NCBI GenBank assembly: GCA_031835245.1
Contig: JAVKOQ010000078.1
Location: 124,001 to 188,000, forward strand
Origin: Balamuthia mandrillaris
Taxonomy: Eukaryota; Discosea; Longamoebia; Balamuthiidae
Reading direction: 5' to 3'
Length of the DNA: 64,000 bases
Of the stretch, positions 1 through 11,318 are shown piece by piece (positions within the stretch are counted from its first letter, which is position 1; each line of letters starts with the position of its first letter). The notes under the pieces are model-generated. The model saw nothing but the letters and a program-made list of their open reading frames with translations, made no database searches and was not told the DNA's origin. A program made the translations under genes and the position numbers.

Positions 1-10
1 AGCTTCCACG

Positions 11-514
11 ATGATGGGTGCCACACTGGCTCTCTTTGCAGAGACGCCAGCCGAGTTCATTGCAGTAGGAAACGGGACGGTGCTGCTAGGCATGGCCTCC
101 TACTTGCTCTGGCGCAGTCGTTGGGAGAATCTCGCCTACAAGTTGCTGGTATGGCAGAACGGCGTTCGAGACAAGTGCGAGGAGAGCTACCGGGACTTCT
201 TCTTGGGAGAGCTTGGAAGAAGCGTGAGAGAGTTAGGCAGGCGCATCGAGCAGCAGGAAAGCAGGCTCAAAGAAGAGAGGAATGCTATCGACCAACAAAG
301 CCTGCAGCTGGAGCAGCTCGGCAGCGAGATGCGAAGCTTAGACCAGGAGCTGCTTGCATTTGCTACTGAGTACAAGAAAAGCGAGGGAAGCGTTGCACAT
401 TCAAAAGGAGGCATACAACACAAACCAAAAGACACCATCATGGCAGAACAAGACAAAGTCAAACAACAGCAAAATCAGGATGAAGGCGTATACGAGACTG
501 ACAAGTCAAAGTGA
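11..514 (+). CDS. Small coiled-coil protein with one N-terminal membrane segment (possibly last exon)
   Basis: I do not recognise a family. The frame reads from a Met-Met near the window edge to a stop at 512-514 and gives about 167 residues. Residues roughly 16-34 are hydrophobic (FIAVGNGTVLLGMASYLLW) and could be one transmembrane helix. Residues about 60-115 are rich in Glu, Gln, Arg and Leu in a heptad-like pattern, which suggests a coiled coil. The tail is polar and rich in Lys and Gln. The start lies only 10 bases from the edge, so upstream exons may be missing. It converges on the PARG gene, leaving only 62 bases between the two stop codons. Confidence 0.5.
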   Translation: MMGATLALFAETPAEFIAVGNGTVLLGMASYLLWRSRWENLAYKLLVWQNGVRDKCEESYRDFFLGELGRSVRELGRRIEQQESRLKEERNAIDQQSLQLEQLGSEMRSLDQELLAFATEYKKSEGSVAHSKGGIQHKPKDTIMAEQDKVKQQQNQDEGVYETDKSK

Positions 515-576
515 AGATAAATACCACCACCATTGAAGGTGATGTATATACATAACGCCATGTTTAGCCTCTCCTT

Positions 577-1974
577 TTATGGCTCCTCTCGAGTGACTGA
601 TGCTTCTCCTTCCAGTTCTTCTTCTGTTCTTCTTTGTTCACTCTCGTCTAATTTTTTCGACTCCTCCGTAAGCTTTTTCTTTCCACAAAACGCAACACCG
701 TAGCGGCGGGCAAGTTCCTCGAAGCAATTGCCAGGTAAAGCGTCTGTGCTGTCTAAGAACTCGTTTCCGACCTTGCTTATTACAGCGAAGAGATCCCCTA
801 CAATAGCAACCGTCATAATTATAGCAAACATAAAAGGAAGAAAGATGGGCAGAAACGACAAGAAACAAATTGAGAAATGAAAGAGAGAGAGAGAGAGAGA
901 GAGAACCAAGGGAAACATGATGTTCCGCAGTGATGTCGCAGAACTGAGCAATAAGTAGGTGTAAAGGAGTTCCTTGATACTTTTCCTTGAAGGTAAAGTA
1001 GTATATTTCTCTTCCGGCCTGAGAAGCGGCCATCACCTGTTGAAAAAACTTCAAGGCTTTGTCTCCTCCAAAAGCTTTTTGTTTAAATAGATGCAACACA
1101 AAGACCACCATCAGCAAGCAAGCGAAACAAGCGTCGCAACCACGACAATCACACCAGTAACAACAACAACAGCATCCACAAAGACAAACCTCCACAACCC
1201 CAGTTGCCAGTGGCAAACGGCATCAAGGTATCCCGCTCCGCGTCTGCAGGGGAAGGAAGGCAACCACAATAGGCTTTGTTGAGGTCGCGAAGCATAAAGT
1301 GCTCTTGCCATTGCCCTCTTCCTCTGGCCACAACAGCATCCATGGCAATGATCGGACAGCCTTTGTGCCCACGCGAGTCTCTGAACAGGCAACACGAGGT
1401 TAATGTTTTTCTTTACACCTTTGAGGAAGGGCAGATATCAAATAGCGTACGTTGGCGAGAGGTCTCTGAAATCACTGTGAAAGGCAAGGCTGTGGGCATA
1501 ACCTGAACACGTTGAATAACGCTCAGCACCTTCCAAAAGAATTGTTTCATTCTCATCCATACGGGCGCAAACAAGCCTGTTGTCATTTGGTTTGTTAGAG
1601 CTGACACCACACTCCCGTGCTACACGTACATTGATGGTAAACACTCTGGCTTTATAGCAAAAAGGATCTCTTCCTGAACAGCCCCCTATTCACTATAGCC
1701 TCAATCACAACAAACTAGACAAAAACAAGAAAGCGAGAAGGTAACGTACTCCTCTAAGCACACCACCACCAATGTACTGATTCGCAAAGTCTGCGTGAAG
1801 CGAGTCAGCACAATCCTCTATAAAGCCTTCTATATGGCAGGTCACCTTCTGCACCAATTTATCGCTATAAGGCCAATCCGGTTTGCTATCCTTCTGCAAA
1901 GCTCTTCTAGTGTAACTGACTGTGCCTAACGGTACTGTGGCGCAAGACATTAGCTTAGTGATTCAACTTCGCAA

Positions 1975-2014
<40 letters not shown>

Positions 2015-2818
2015 GAGAATGGAGAGGCTTACTTCCATCTTCGCAAAGTCTATCAAAATAGTGGATGATGCATTGAAGTATAGCCGCAGATGCATCACCA
2101 GAGTAAGCATAAAGGCTGTCCAACGCAAAGTCAGGAAAAGCGTGCGAAGAATACCAGGAGGGTTGCGCCCAGAGCGTGCACATGAACGAAGAAGCCATCA
2201 AACATGCTATTTGCTCCTAATGATGATGAAGTACGGGCAGGAAGAGAGGGCTTCAGCTTCTCTTCTAAAGGTTAGAGCTTGCAGTGAGGAAGGTTTACTT
2301 TCGTGAAAGAAACAGAGGCCTCCACTTGAGGAAGCAGCAATGGTATGGCTTTCGGCGACGGAAAGAGCTCTGGGAGCCGTAAAGCCATGCTCTGGATGAA
2401 CGGTAAAGTCCTTCGGAAGAAGCGTTCTCTGCGCTCGTGTTTCTCATCATCTGCTGCCGCTTCTGGCTGGATCCCATAGTGGTCTTCGAAAAAGCGGCAC
2501 TTCACCTCCGCTCCGTTCTTGATGTCGCAAAACGCTGAAGAAGGAGTGGTTTCAGAGTTGAAGGTGTGCATGAGAGCAACATTTTCACCGACCTTGCTTC
2601 AGCTCTGCGGGGCAAGTGATTTCTCTCTTTAACACAGAAACCATTGCCTGCCAGTTGGGCGGCCGCCTTTGGCCAACCGCCCCTTCCACTGCCTCTTGCG
2701 GCTGTGGCTCTTCGACGTGCTCCACATGGCAAGGCAGCACCACAAAGTGAGCGCCACCATACCTGTGCCATTCCGCCTCGCTCAGCAGGGGCGTGCTTCT
2801 GCCCAGCCGGTTCCCCAT
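577..2818 (-). CDS. PARG: Poly(ADP-ribose) glycohydrolase, catalytic domain (PARG)
   Basis: This enzyme removes poly(ADP-ribose) chains from proteins. About eight exons read from ATG at 2818 to TAA at 577. The helical part carries LPFIQSMALRLPELF (about 2400) and EQIACLMASSFMCT (about 2200). Next come GTVSYTRRAL and the macrodomain core DFANQYIGGGVL, spliced to AVQEEILFAIKPE at about 1665. That join gives the PARG signature GGG-x6-QEE with the paired catalytic glutamates. Downstream, NKAYCGCLP and ATGNWGCG (about 1210-1270) match the conserved Tyr and Gly-rich segments. The first intron is only about 49 bases (2593-2641). There is no long regulatory N-terminus, so this is a compact PARG. It shares a 69-base upstream region with the ARH gene on the + strand. 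Exon edges are inferred; family identity is strong. Confidence 0.93.
1977..2011. repeat. (GA)n microsatellite in a PARG intron
   Basis: A nearly pure GA dinucleotide run on the + strand, so (CT)n on the coding strand of PARG. It sits inside the intron that ends before TACCGTTAGGCACAG. Confidence 0.95.
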
Positions 2819-2887
2819 TTTGGTTCGCTTTCTTCTTCCAATATTTATTATTTCAGTTTTAATTCCTCAGAGAAGAAAGAAACGGGG
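2819..2887. promoter_or_regulatory. Shared 5' region between PARG and ARH start codons
   Basis: Only 69 bases separate the PARG ATG (- strand) from the ARH ATG (+ strand). The stretch is AT-rich with TATTTATTATTT near its middle. It must hold the 5' leaders and probably a bidirectional core promoter, unless the true transcription starts lie inside the opposite gene. Confidence 0.5.
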
Positions 2888-4150
2888 ATGGCAGAGAGGG
2901 AGGACGCTACGGCCAGCTCCGCGTTTTCCGCGGATAAGGTTGTTGGTTGTTTGCTGGGAAGCATGGTTGGGGATGCGCTGGGCGCGCCCTTGCAAGGGCT
3001 TTCCAAGGAACAGATCCTTGAAAAAGGTGGAGGGGAGCCGGTGCAAGACTTGTTGCCTGGGCCGCACGCCTTGATTGAATATCTTGGCGACCGGCAAGGT
3101 AACTCCCTCCTTTCTGTTCTTGTTGTCCCTGTTTTTTAACACCAAACAGGCATGTACACGGATGACACGGAAGCCCTGTTATCTCTTGCCGCAAGCCTTG
3201 TCAAGCGTGGTGGGCTCAGTGCTGCTCATGCAAGTAAGACTGCCATATTTCTATTTCATCTGAAGTGTCCTTCTCACAATGAACTGCACCCACAGCAAAA
3301 TCGTATGTGAAGTTTTGGGGAGGAGAGCCAAAACGAGGCTACCCTCCATCAGAAGAAAGTATATTGGTTGCCTTAGCATTTGGTGCCCCACATACAACTA
3401 CTGCCACTCGTGTGTTCCCTGATGGCTCTCGCACTGTTTCTGGCGCTGTTAGGTTCGAATTATTTTTAAAAATACTTGTTGAAGAATCATACTAAAATAA
3501 TGTTTTTATAAATATATGAAATATGAAACAGGATTCCTTCTATTGGAATTGCTTTTCGTTATGCAGACAATCAAATGTTGTGGAATGCAGTAAAAACTGC
3601 TTTATTGTGTTCTCATACACATTTTGAAGGTCTTGATGCTGCTTTTGTATTAGCAAAAGCTATTGCCCTGTTAGTGCAAGCTTCTATAAATAATTTTAAT
3701 ATTAAAGAATTCATTGAAGAATTATGGAACTGTTCCAAAACCGATACTATGAAAATACTTTTAAAATTTATACTTGATGAAAAAAAGTATACTATCAAAG
3801 AAGAACAAAAAGAAGATATTATAGGCATAGATATAGTAGCATTTTCAATACAAGTATTTTATCAACTGTGGAAACAACCTATTGATTGTATAATTTTTGC
3901 AGTAAATAATTGGAATACTTACTCAGGTATGTTTTTTGTTTTTATTAATAGAAATAATAATTAACACATTTGATTTAAAGATACAATTGGATGTATAGTG
4001 GGTGCTATGCTTGGAGCATTACATGGTAGTTCTTGGTTACCTGAAAAATGGCTTATTTTGTTAGAAAATGGACCCACAGGAAAAGATTATGTTATTTCTC
4101 TTGCCAATAATTTAGCTAAGTTGAATTTAAATAATATTATTGAAATTTAA
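2888..4150 (+). CDS. ADP-ribosylglycohydrolase, ARH/DraG family
   Basis: This family removes single ADP-ribose groups from proteins using two metal ions. Five exons join in phase: 2888-3098, 3150-3233, 3296-3452, 3532-3926 and 3981-4150. The N-terminus shows CLLGSMVGDALGAPLQG, and exon 2 starts with MYTDDTEALLSLA, which carries the metal-binding TDDT. RIPSIGIAFRYAD and HTHFEGLDAAFVLAKAIALL match the helical core. The C-terminal metal motif is normally DTDTI but reads NTYSDTIGCIVGA, so its first Asp is replaced by Tyr. Exons 1-3 use ordinary GC-balanced codons; exons 4-5 are strikingly AT-rich. The frame and splice sites hold across that change, so I treat it as one gene. Whether it is active is uncertain. 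Confidence 0.88.
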
Positions 4151-4179
4151 TATATTTAAAATTCTGCTTTTGGTATACT

Positions 4180-4310
4180 CTTCCATAATACTTATTCCTT
4201 CCTCTTTGTTATATTCCTTTTTTTCATTCTATTAAAGTCTTTTCTTTTTGTTCATTGAGTTAGTGTTTATTGGACTATTCCCTCACTAGCCCTATTAAAC
4301 TTATAATATG
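4180..4310 (+). repeat. Diverged direct repeat, copy A
   Basis: This copy shares with 4655-4870 the words CATAATACTTATTC, TATTAAAGTCTTTTC and CATTGAGTTAGT in the same order. Copy B holds extra sequence between the first two words. The repeats may be remnants of a dispersed element; no coding capacity was recognised. Confidence 0.55.
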
Positions 4311-4654
4311 GCTAAAGAGAAATAGCAAGGGAAAAAAGAACAGCAAAAATAATCCCTGTGCTTCTCTGCTACTTTTAGCAGGGAAATTTAGTGTCAACAA
4401 GGACCACTGTCCAACCAAACCATTGTGTATTGATTATATATTTGCTGAAAGCTAGTTTATTTTAAAGAAAAATTAAAAAAAAAAGAAAAATTTAATTTAA
4501 TGCTATATTACAACTCTTTTTATTTTGTTAATGAAATAGACATTGTATAATAAATTACTTAAAAGTAAGAATTCTGTTTTAATGTTTTAAATTGAGTTAT
4601 TTTATTTTTATTTTATAACAAAAAGTATTTTCTGAATTTTGTTTTTCACTTTTT

Positions 4655-4870
4655 CATAATACTTATTCATTTATTTCTTTGTATAAAAATTACATTAAAG
4701 TATTAGAAAAAAGACTTATAAAAGAAGTTTTATACTATTCTCCTAAAATACTATACCTATCCCTATCTTTCCTTGTATATATATCACTTTCTTTCTTTTT
4801 ATTAAAGGTCTTTTCCCTATGTCTATTGAGTTGGTATTCATTAGGTTGTTTCCCTGCTGGTCTTATCACA
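4655..4870 (+). repeat. Diverged direct repeat, copy B
   Basis: Second copy of the AT-rich repeat at 4180-4310, with the matching words CATAATACTTATTC, TATTAAAGGTCTTTTC and TATTGAGTTGGT. It is longer than copy A because of an internal insertion. Confidence 0.55.
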
Positions 4871-5582
4871 CAGAAAGAAAAGTATCAACATAAAAGAAAA
4901 GAAAAAAAAAGGAATCATAAAGAAAGGAAAAAGTTAAAAGGTGATAAGTAAAGGTAAAATGAATCTATTTTGCTAGAGTATTTCACATACATATATAAGC
5001 AAATCAGCAATGATTAGTATAAGAAGATATAGAAACTACTGAGACGAAAAAGATATAAGAACAAAAAAAGGAGTAAAATGAGCCACAAACCTTTCATAGT
5101 GATAGTTCATCACTTCATTTAATTTTATGATTTTGGTAAAATCACTAATAATTATCTCATCTTTTTCTTTTTCTTTTCTACTTTCCCTCAGGTACTCTAA
5201 AGCAACAACAGAGATCCCTTCCCATTGTCTTTTTTTTTCTTCTGAACAGAAGCTATGCTAGGACTTGACGAATATTTAAGTTTAAGAAGGAAAGGAATTC
5301 ATTATTACTAAGTTGTCTTTCATTCTTTCTTTCAGAATCTGCTCCTTTTAATAATTTTGTCCCTTTCTTTGCTAAGTTGAACTTTACCAACATGGCCCAT
5401 GCAATTGTGCAAGCTTCACTGTTCAGGAGCTTGCAAACTTTTTTACTTTGTTTTATTCTTGTTTTTTTTCCACCTCCTGTGCAGCATTTCTCCAGCAGTT
5501 GACTTATACAGCCAAAAAACCAGTACCCTCGTGACGTCGTGGCAAGAAGAAGCAAAGAAAAAAGAAGGAAGAGAGCAAGAAG

Positions 5583-6076
5583 ATGGAGAGGAACAGCAAG
5601 CGCGCCCACAAAAAAAGGGGAACGAAGCGAGGGCACAAGCGAAAGAATTCGGAAAAACGTGAGGCGGAGGAAGAGAAAAACCAATGGGGTGAACAGCCAA
5701 GTGACGCTCTAGAATTTGAAGAATCGGAAATGCCCGGCAGTGAAGAGCCGCAAACCACCTACCTCAAGACCGAGGAGCTCGATGACATGCTACAAAGCGT
5801 AAAGCAGGGTCGCGGCAAAACCAAGAAAAGGAAACTGAACGACGAACCAGAACAGACTGGCGACAGCGAGGACACACCAACTTCGAGTGCTTTGGAAAAA
5901 ACAGGCTTGCCTCCGGGCTTCAAGAAGAGACCTTCCGACATCAAGAACAAAGTAAAACGGGCTGAGGTTTATCGTAAGGTTCTGCACGAAAAGAAAAAAC
6001 TAAAACGAAAGGAACGCAAGCAAAAGCAAAAGCAACGAGAGCTTCTCGGCGAAGATGTAAGTCATCTTCCTCATCG

Positions 6077-6115
<39 letters not shown>

Positions 6116-7273
6116 CTAGCTCTCTAGCTCTCCTCTCTCTTATAATTTATCTTTCATCCAAATGCAGGCTCCACCGAAACAAGAACCTAAGACGCAAGAT
6201 AACACTAGAGAGTTCGATGAAACGATTGTGCGACCTGAAGACCAAGAGGTCCTCGAAGACGAGGCAATAGACGAGTTTGCTGAACATTTTAATGGCGCTA
6301 AAGAACCTAAGATTTTGATCACAACCTCCATCAAACCCTCTGCAGTACGTCTCTTCTTCCACGCTCGTTTTGTTTTGTTTTTGATGGTGGAAGTTAACCT
6401 GGTATGTACAGTCCATTTACAAGTTCATCAAGGAAGACCTCATGACGGTACTTCCTGAAGCACACTTCTATAAGCGGGGTATCTTCGTCTGCTCTTCACT
6501 ATTGTTGACAAGCCCATTAGGATTGCTAACCTCTTCTTTACCCAAAAGGAACCTACGAAATAAAGCAAATTGTCGAATTTGCCAAGCGCAGAGACTTCAC
6601 GGATTTGATTGTCATAAATGAGAACTCAAAAAAAATGAGTACGTAACGACCTTGCTCTAGGAGTGTCCAACCTTTATAATCTGACTCTATGGTGTGCCTT
6701 CCGCATAAGACGCGTTGTTGCTGGTGCACCTGCCAGAGGGACCCACTGCTTTGTTTAAACTGACCAGCGTGGTCCCACGAAGGAAGATCAGTGGTCATGC
6801 TCGGCCAGGTGACCATAAGCCCGAACTTATTCTGAACAACTTCAACACCCGCTTGGGCCACACTGTAGGACGCATGTTAGGTTCTCTCTTCCCCTCTACT
6901 CCTGACTTTAAGGGCCGCTCTGTAGCTACATTCCACAATCAGCGAGACTTTATATTCTTCCGTTTCCACAGGTTTGTGCCCTGCTTTTTCTGTTTTCGAG
7001 ACTCCTTCTGACTGTTGTGATGAAGATATATCTACCAAGGTGAGAAAAAAGTGAGATTGCAGGAAATTGGGCCTCGTTTTACTCTCAAACTTCGCAGTCT
7101 GCAGCATGGAACGTTTGATCCAGTCTTTGGCAAGTTTGAGTGGGTCTACAAGGTATGTTCTATTAATTTTCGTAGCGGCAGACTCGCAAGCTTATCTTGC
7201 CTTGCTCTCCTTTTCCTTCAAAAAACAAATACAGAAAGAATTGGAGACAAGCCGCCGCCGCTTCTTCTTGTGA
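5583..7273 (+). CDS. RPF1: Ribosome production factor 1 (Brix domain)
   Basis: RPF1 is a nucleolar factor for 60S subunit assembly and 27S pre-rRNA processing. The N-terminus (exon 5583-6056) is Lys/Arg-rich with the family motif [22 protein letters not shown]. The Brix domain follows over several exons: [58 protein letters not shown]-like [34 protein letters not shown], then [17 protein letters not shown]. The end ([12 protein letters not shown]) matches the usual C-terminus closely, so the gene is complete. The first intron (6057-6167) carries a (CT)n run. Six introns join in phase. The stop lies 115 bases from the stop of the convergent LRR gene. Confidence 0.95.
6081..6112 (+). repeat. 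(CT)n microsatellite in RPF1 intron 1
   Basis: Pure CT run on the coding strand, between the donor at 6057 and the acceptor at 6167. Confidence 0.95.
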
Positions 7274-7387
7274 GCCGGATATCCCACATCCTGATTCTCA
7301 AATAAAGTGCTGTGCAAGGCCCACTTCTTTCAGTAAATATTTATGGGAAGTAATGTTTATGAGGTTTAAACAAGGAATAAAATATTG

Positions 7388-9033
7388 TCAAGAAAGAGCC
7401 TCGAACATGCACCAATCACGATCACTAGTGACGCATTGAACAGTGGCGTTAGGGAGGTTTTGTTTCATGATGTAGACAGCATTGCTGGAAACGTTTGGCA
7501 GACCGAATATCTTGATCGAGTCGATGAAGTAGCAGCCCTTCCAGAGGTACTCCATTGCCAAGTCCGTCAGTCGAGGGCACCAGCTTAGGTCGATCGTGTG
7601 GAGGAGGGCCCAATTCGTAGCCACTTTTTTAATGGAGGCATCGCTGATAAGGCAACACCGGCTAAGGTTCACATTCAATAGCTTGCTGCAACCTTTTGTC
7701 AGGTGCCAGATGCACTCGTCCGTCACTGATGTGCAGCCCGAGAGGTTGATAGTGGTCAGAAGCTGGCAATTCTCCCCCACCAACCGGAATATGTCTTCCT
7801 TTAAGGCTGTGCAGCCGTTTAGGTGAAGTACCCGCAAGCTGTTGCTAACGAAAAGCTTGCTGCTGAGGTTGCAATAAGAAACGTCCAGTTCCTCTAACTG
7901 GGGAAATCGTGCCAATCCGTTTGTATCTTTGGCGCTTTCAAAGGCAGCATCTGTGGCAAGAATGAGAGAGAGAGAAAAGGAGAACCGCAGCAACAATGGA
8001 GCCAAAGAATAAAACAGTAAGCATGGATGGTTGTGAAGAGGGAGAGAAGTGGAGATACCTGTAAGGCGCTTGCAGTTACTAAGATTTAGGTGCCTAAGGG
8101 AAGGGCAATTAATATTCTGTACAGAGTCGGCCAAGATCTTCGAGCAGCCTCCCAAGTTGAGCAGCTTCAATCGTGAGGAAGTCAGCTCTATACTCTCTAT
8201 TCTTGCACAACCTTTTAATTCCAAAAACTCCAACTGTTTACATCCTTCTCCAAGCTCCTTTATACCCTTCCCTATGTCATTGTTGATCAGATGATGTTAC
8301 GACACAAAGAGAAAAGAGAAGAAAGAAGAAAGAAGAAGCAAACCTGTAAAAAACCGAACGTTGCTGCAATTAAGAAAGCGAAGGTGCTTGCAGTTCTTTG
8401 CCAGATGAAACAAAGTTCGATCGGTGAGTTTGTTGCACCATGACAAGTCTAGTTCCACCAACTGAGTACACACCTGCAGCACAACAAACAAACAAATGCG
8501 TTAATACACTATAAGCAAATGCAAAAGATGCACGCACTTGAGTGATTTGCTGTATACCAGAGTCGCTGATCTTTTTGTTGAAACTCAGGTTTAACGTTTG
8601 TAACGTGGGAGAGCTTTTAGCAACTTCGAGCATGCCTACATCGTTGATGACAAGGCAGCCTCGCAGGGAGAGCACCCTGAGGTTGCTGCATGACTTTGCT
8701 ATCCGCCCTATGTTCACGTCCTGACATCCACTTTTGGAGTTTGTTAACATAAGAGCAATCATCTTTTAAATAAACGAACCTTATGTCCAACCTCCGCAGG
8801 TTGGAATGAAGAAATGGGAGCAAAGTGTGGTCGTTAAGCTGCTTGCCCTCGATCAGCAGTTGGAGAAGACGCAAGGTGAGCTCATCAGGTAGCACAATCT
8901 TGGAGAACTTGTTGAGGTTGTAGGCCACATATTTGAGGCACAGTTCAATGAGGCTCTTTGGCCTTGGCAAACGTCTATGCAAACAAGAGCTGGTCATCTG
9001 CACTCGGAGTTTTCTTTCCTTCTTCTTAGGCAC
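7388..9033 (-). CDS. Leucine-rich repeat protein, AMN1/FBXL type
   Basis: The protein holds tandem cysteine-type leucine-rich repeats of the kind found in AMN1 and in F-box LRR proteins. Repeats include LRVLSLRGCLVINDVGM, LQTLNLSFNKKISDSGI, LVELDLSWCNKLTD, LRHLNLSNCKRLT, LTTINLSGCTSVTDECI and LHTIDLSWCPRLTDLAM. The N-terminus (about residues 1-85) has a short helical PKSLIELCLKYVAYNL segment, seen before LRRs in several such proteins, but I see no clear F-box. About five exons; the intron near 8750-8780 is only about 45 bases. Introns at 8000 and 8300 are pyrimidine-rich on the coding strand. A role as ubiquitin-ligase substrate receptor or signalling scaffold is possible but not shown. Confidence 0.82.
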
Positions 9034-9133
9034 CTCTCCTCAACCAAAAAAAAAAGCTTCTTTCTTTTTGACACTGTGGTTCTTTCTTTCACTCTTTGTC
9101 ACTCTGACAAAAAAAAAAGCCCAAGTCTTTAAA

Positions 9134-9176
<43 letters not shown>

Positions 9177-9597
9177 CTTGTGTGTGTAGGTTTTTTTTTT
9201 CAAAAAAAAAGTAGCAGACCCTCCCTAGACTCCTTCTACTGCCCCGCTGCTGCGGCTTTGCTTGTTACCTATTGATCCATGCGCGCATGTAAATAAATAA
9301 ATAAATAAAGGGCCAAAAAGGAAACTCCACGGCCGACTGACCCCTCATATGGAGAACATTGTGGCTTCTCCGCCGGTGCGTTTGTTTACGCTGTTGATGG
9401 AGTGAGACATTTGCCCTCTACGTGGCTAGCTCGCTGAGATGAGTCTCTAGCGCTAGTGCCTTATTAAGAGGCCCCCTGGGGGTTTTAGCCCTTTTAAGGA
9501 ACAAGAAGGGTCGTCTGGGGAAAAAGAGTTCTCCGATTATTTTTTTAAAAAAATATTGGCAGTGGTTCCTACGGGCAGCTAAACAAAGTGTACCCAA
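9034..9597. other. Intergenic region with (CT)n and AAAT repeats
   Basis: No gene was found. The stretch holds a (CT)n run at about 9138-9174, poly-A runs, an AAAT tetranucleotide run at about 9289-9310 and a GC-rich hairpin-like CCCCCTGGGGG near 9473. It should contain the LRR gene promoter next to 9033 and the 3' end of the amidase gene next to 9598. Confidence 0.6.
9138..9174 (+). repeat. (CT)n microsatellite, intergenic
   Basis: CT run upstream of the LRR gene start, not in a recognised intron. Confidence 0.93.
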
Positions 9598-9765
9598 TCA
9601 GTCGGAGAATGAGTGCAAATCGCTCTTGGGGCAGGTGGATTGCTTGCTAGTGGAAAAGCAGCACGACCAGTGCTGATAACCGATCTTCTTGTTCAGACCA
9701 AAGCCACATTTCAGCACACTGCAATCACCAAACTTGTTGATGCCAGAAACAGCCATGAGAAGAGG

Positions 9766-9811
<46 letters not shown>

Positions 9812-11273
9812 ACAAACTGTGGCATGCCACTTGCCGGTATGAGCACAATCTCCCTTCACATTCCATTCTTGTATCAACAGCTTGTTACAATTTGTACATT
9901 GTGATCTCTTAGCTCCACCCTCTGGCAACACCTCCTCCTCAGATGGCCTTATGCAAGAGAATTACTTAGATGAGCTAGAATTTACTGTAGCCACAGAGAG
10001 AGAGAGAGAGAGAGAGAGAGGAGATGATGTACATGAAGCCCACAGCGGCGTCCTCTTGTGGTAAACGTGTGTGAAAACTGCCGGTACAAGGACACATAAA
10101 CGTTCCTGATAAAGTACAGCCATTTAAAATGGGAAAGCGGGACATCATCGCCCACATGTTCTCCTCTGTCTTGCGCTGCATTAGCGATAGCAAAGTCTGT
10201 GCTAACTGTCTTCGCCTGCTCTCAATCAGAAAAGGCAAAATATCAATAACAGGTTTTGAATGAGAGAGAGAGAGAGAGAGAGAGAGAGTTAAGGGAAAGA
10301 CCTTAGAGAATAGAGGATGGTGTTTTCGTCCTCTGTTTCGGAAGAGAACCACTCCTCATTGGTCTGTACACAGGGTCCGTGTTCTTCCATCGTCCATCGC
10401 TGGTCCTCCGTATCGCGACGCCTTGTCAATACAACACCTTCATCCGTCTGCAACAAAAACATAAAAAGAAGGGGAAGATATTCAGTAGGTTGGCAAGCAG
10501 GTAGAGGCAGCATTAACAAGGACACGTAAATACCTTAGTTCCTGCGACTGAAAAGTAAACAGGAGCGATGAGCTTAGATGCTGAGAGGTACCCCACCGCT
10601 TTGTGGAAGTTGCTCGTACTTTCCAGCACTTCCCTCACCAAAAAGCCAATCGGCCATGAGTAGGTCATCGCTTTCTTGAAGTTGAGCAGGTATCCCTCCC
10701 CTGTCACCCTGAAGTTAACAGAGACAGAATACCCGTTGGGCCTCATTCCTGTGATGAAACATAAGGTTTGTTAAGATGCTGTAGAAGCAACAGCACGATG
10801 AGAACAAGATGAGCCAAACCCGTAAGAACACCAACATAGCCAGCCCAGCTGGTGGCCATAAACAGAGTATGGCCGCCCTTCTTGAATTCTAGCTCAAGGG
10901 TGAGTGGCTTCAAGTAGTCCATTCCCCAATCCATGGTGCGTATGTGAATAGGCACGCCGTTGTCGTCGTTGACGATGACGGAGGTGCAGGCCGCTGCCGC
11001 CTCGTATACCAGCTGCATCAAGACCAAAAGGCCCAAGGGCAGTTCGCAGGCCTGCGCCAAACCTTTAAGCTCCTTGCCATAGTAGACAGCACCGGCCTTG
11101 GCAGCGGCTCCAAGCACCAACCCAGCCAGTTTTTCCAGCAGGGAGGCCTTCTTCTTCCCACCAAGCATTTCTGCTATTTCCTCCTCCAAGATCTGTCGCA
11201 GACCTATTTGTTTGAAGGTGTATTTCGGTTGAGAAACAATGAAAGACCAACGAAGGAGGAGAGGGAGAGGGAG

Positions 11274-11318
<45 letters not shown>

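Larger units (their letters stand above)
4151..5582. other. AT-rich intergenic stretch with a diverged direct duplication
   Basis: No gene was found. Bases up to about 5250 are far richer in A and T than the rest of the window and contain many homopolymer runs. Two stretches share an ordered set of words (CATAATACTTATTC, then TATTAAAG-TCTTTT, then ATTGAGTT and GGT or GTG-TT): about 4180-4310 and about 4655-4870. Short open frames at 4270-4455 and 4679-4951 look like chance products of low complexity. From about 5250 on the composition returns to normal ahead of RPF1. Confidence 0.6.

Noticed and set aside
3300..3600. Assembly chimera as cause of the composition break in ARH
   Set aside because: Conserved ARH motifs and splice phases continue across the boundary. 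Not excluded without reads, but less likely than one continuous gene.
4679..4951. 90-codon frame with a hydrophobic segment in the AT-rich block
   Set aside because: It overlaps the diverged repeat, has biased AT-driven composition (Lys, Leu, Phe, Tyr) and no homologue that I recognise.
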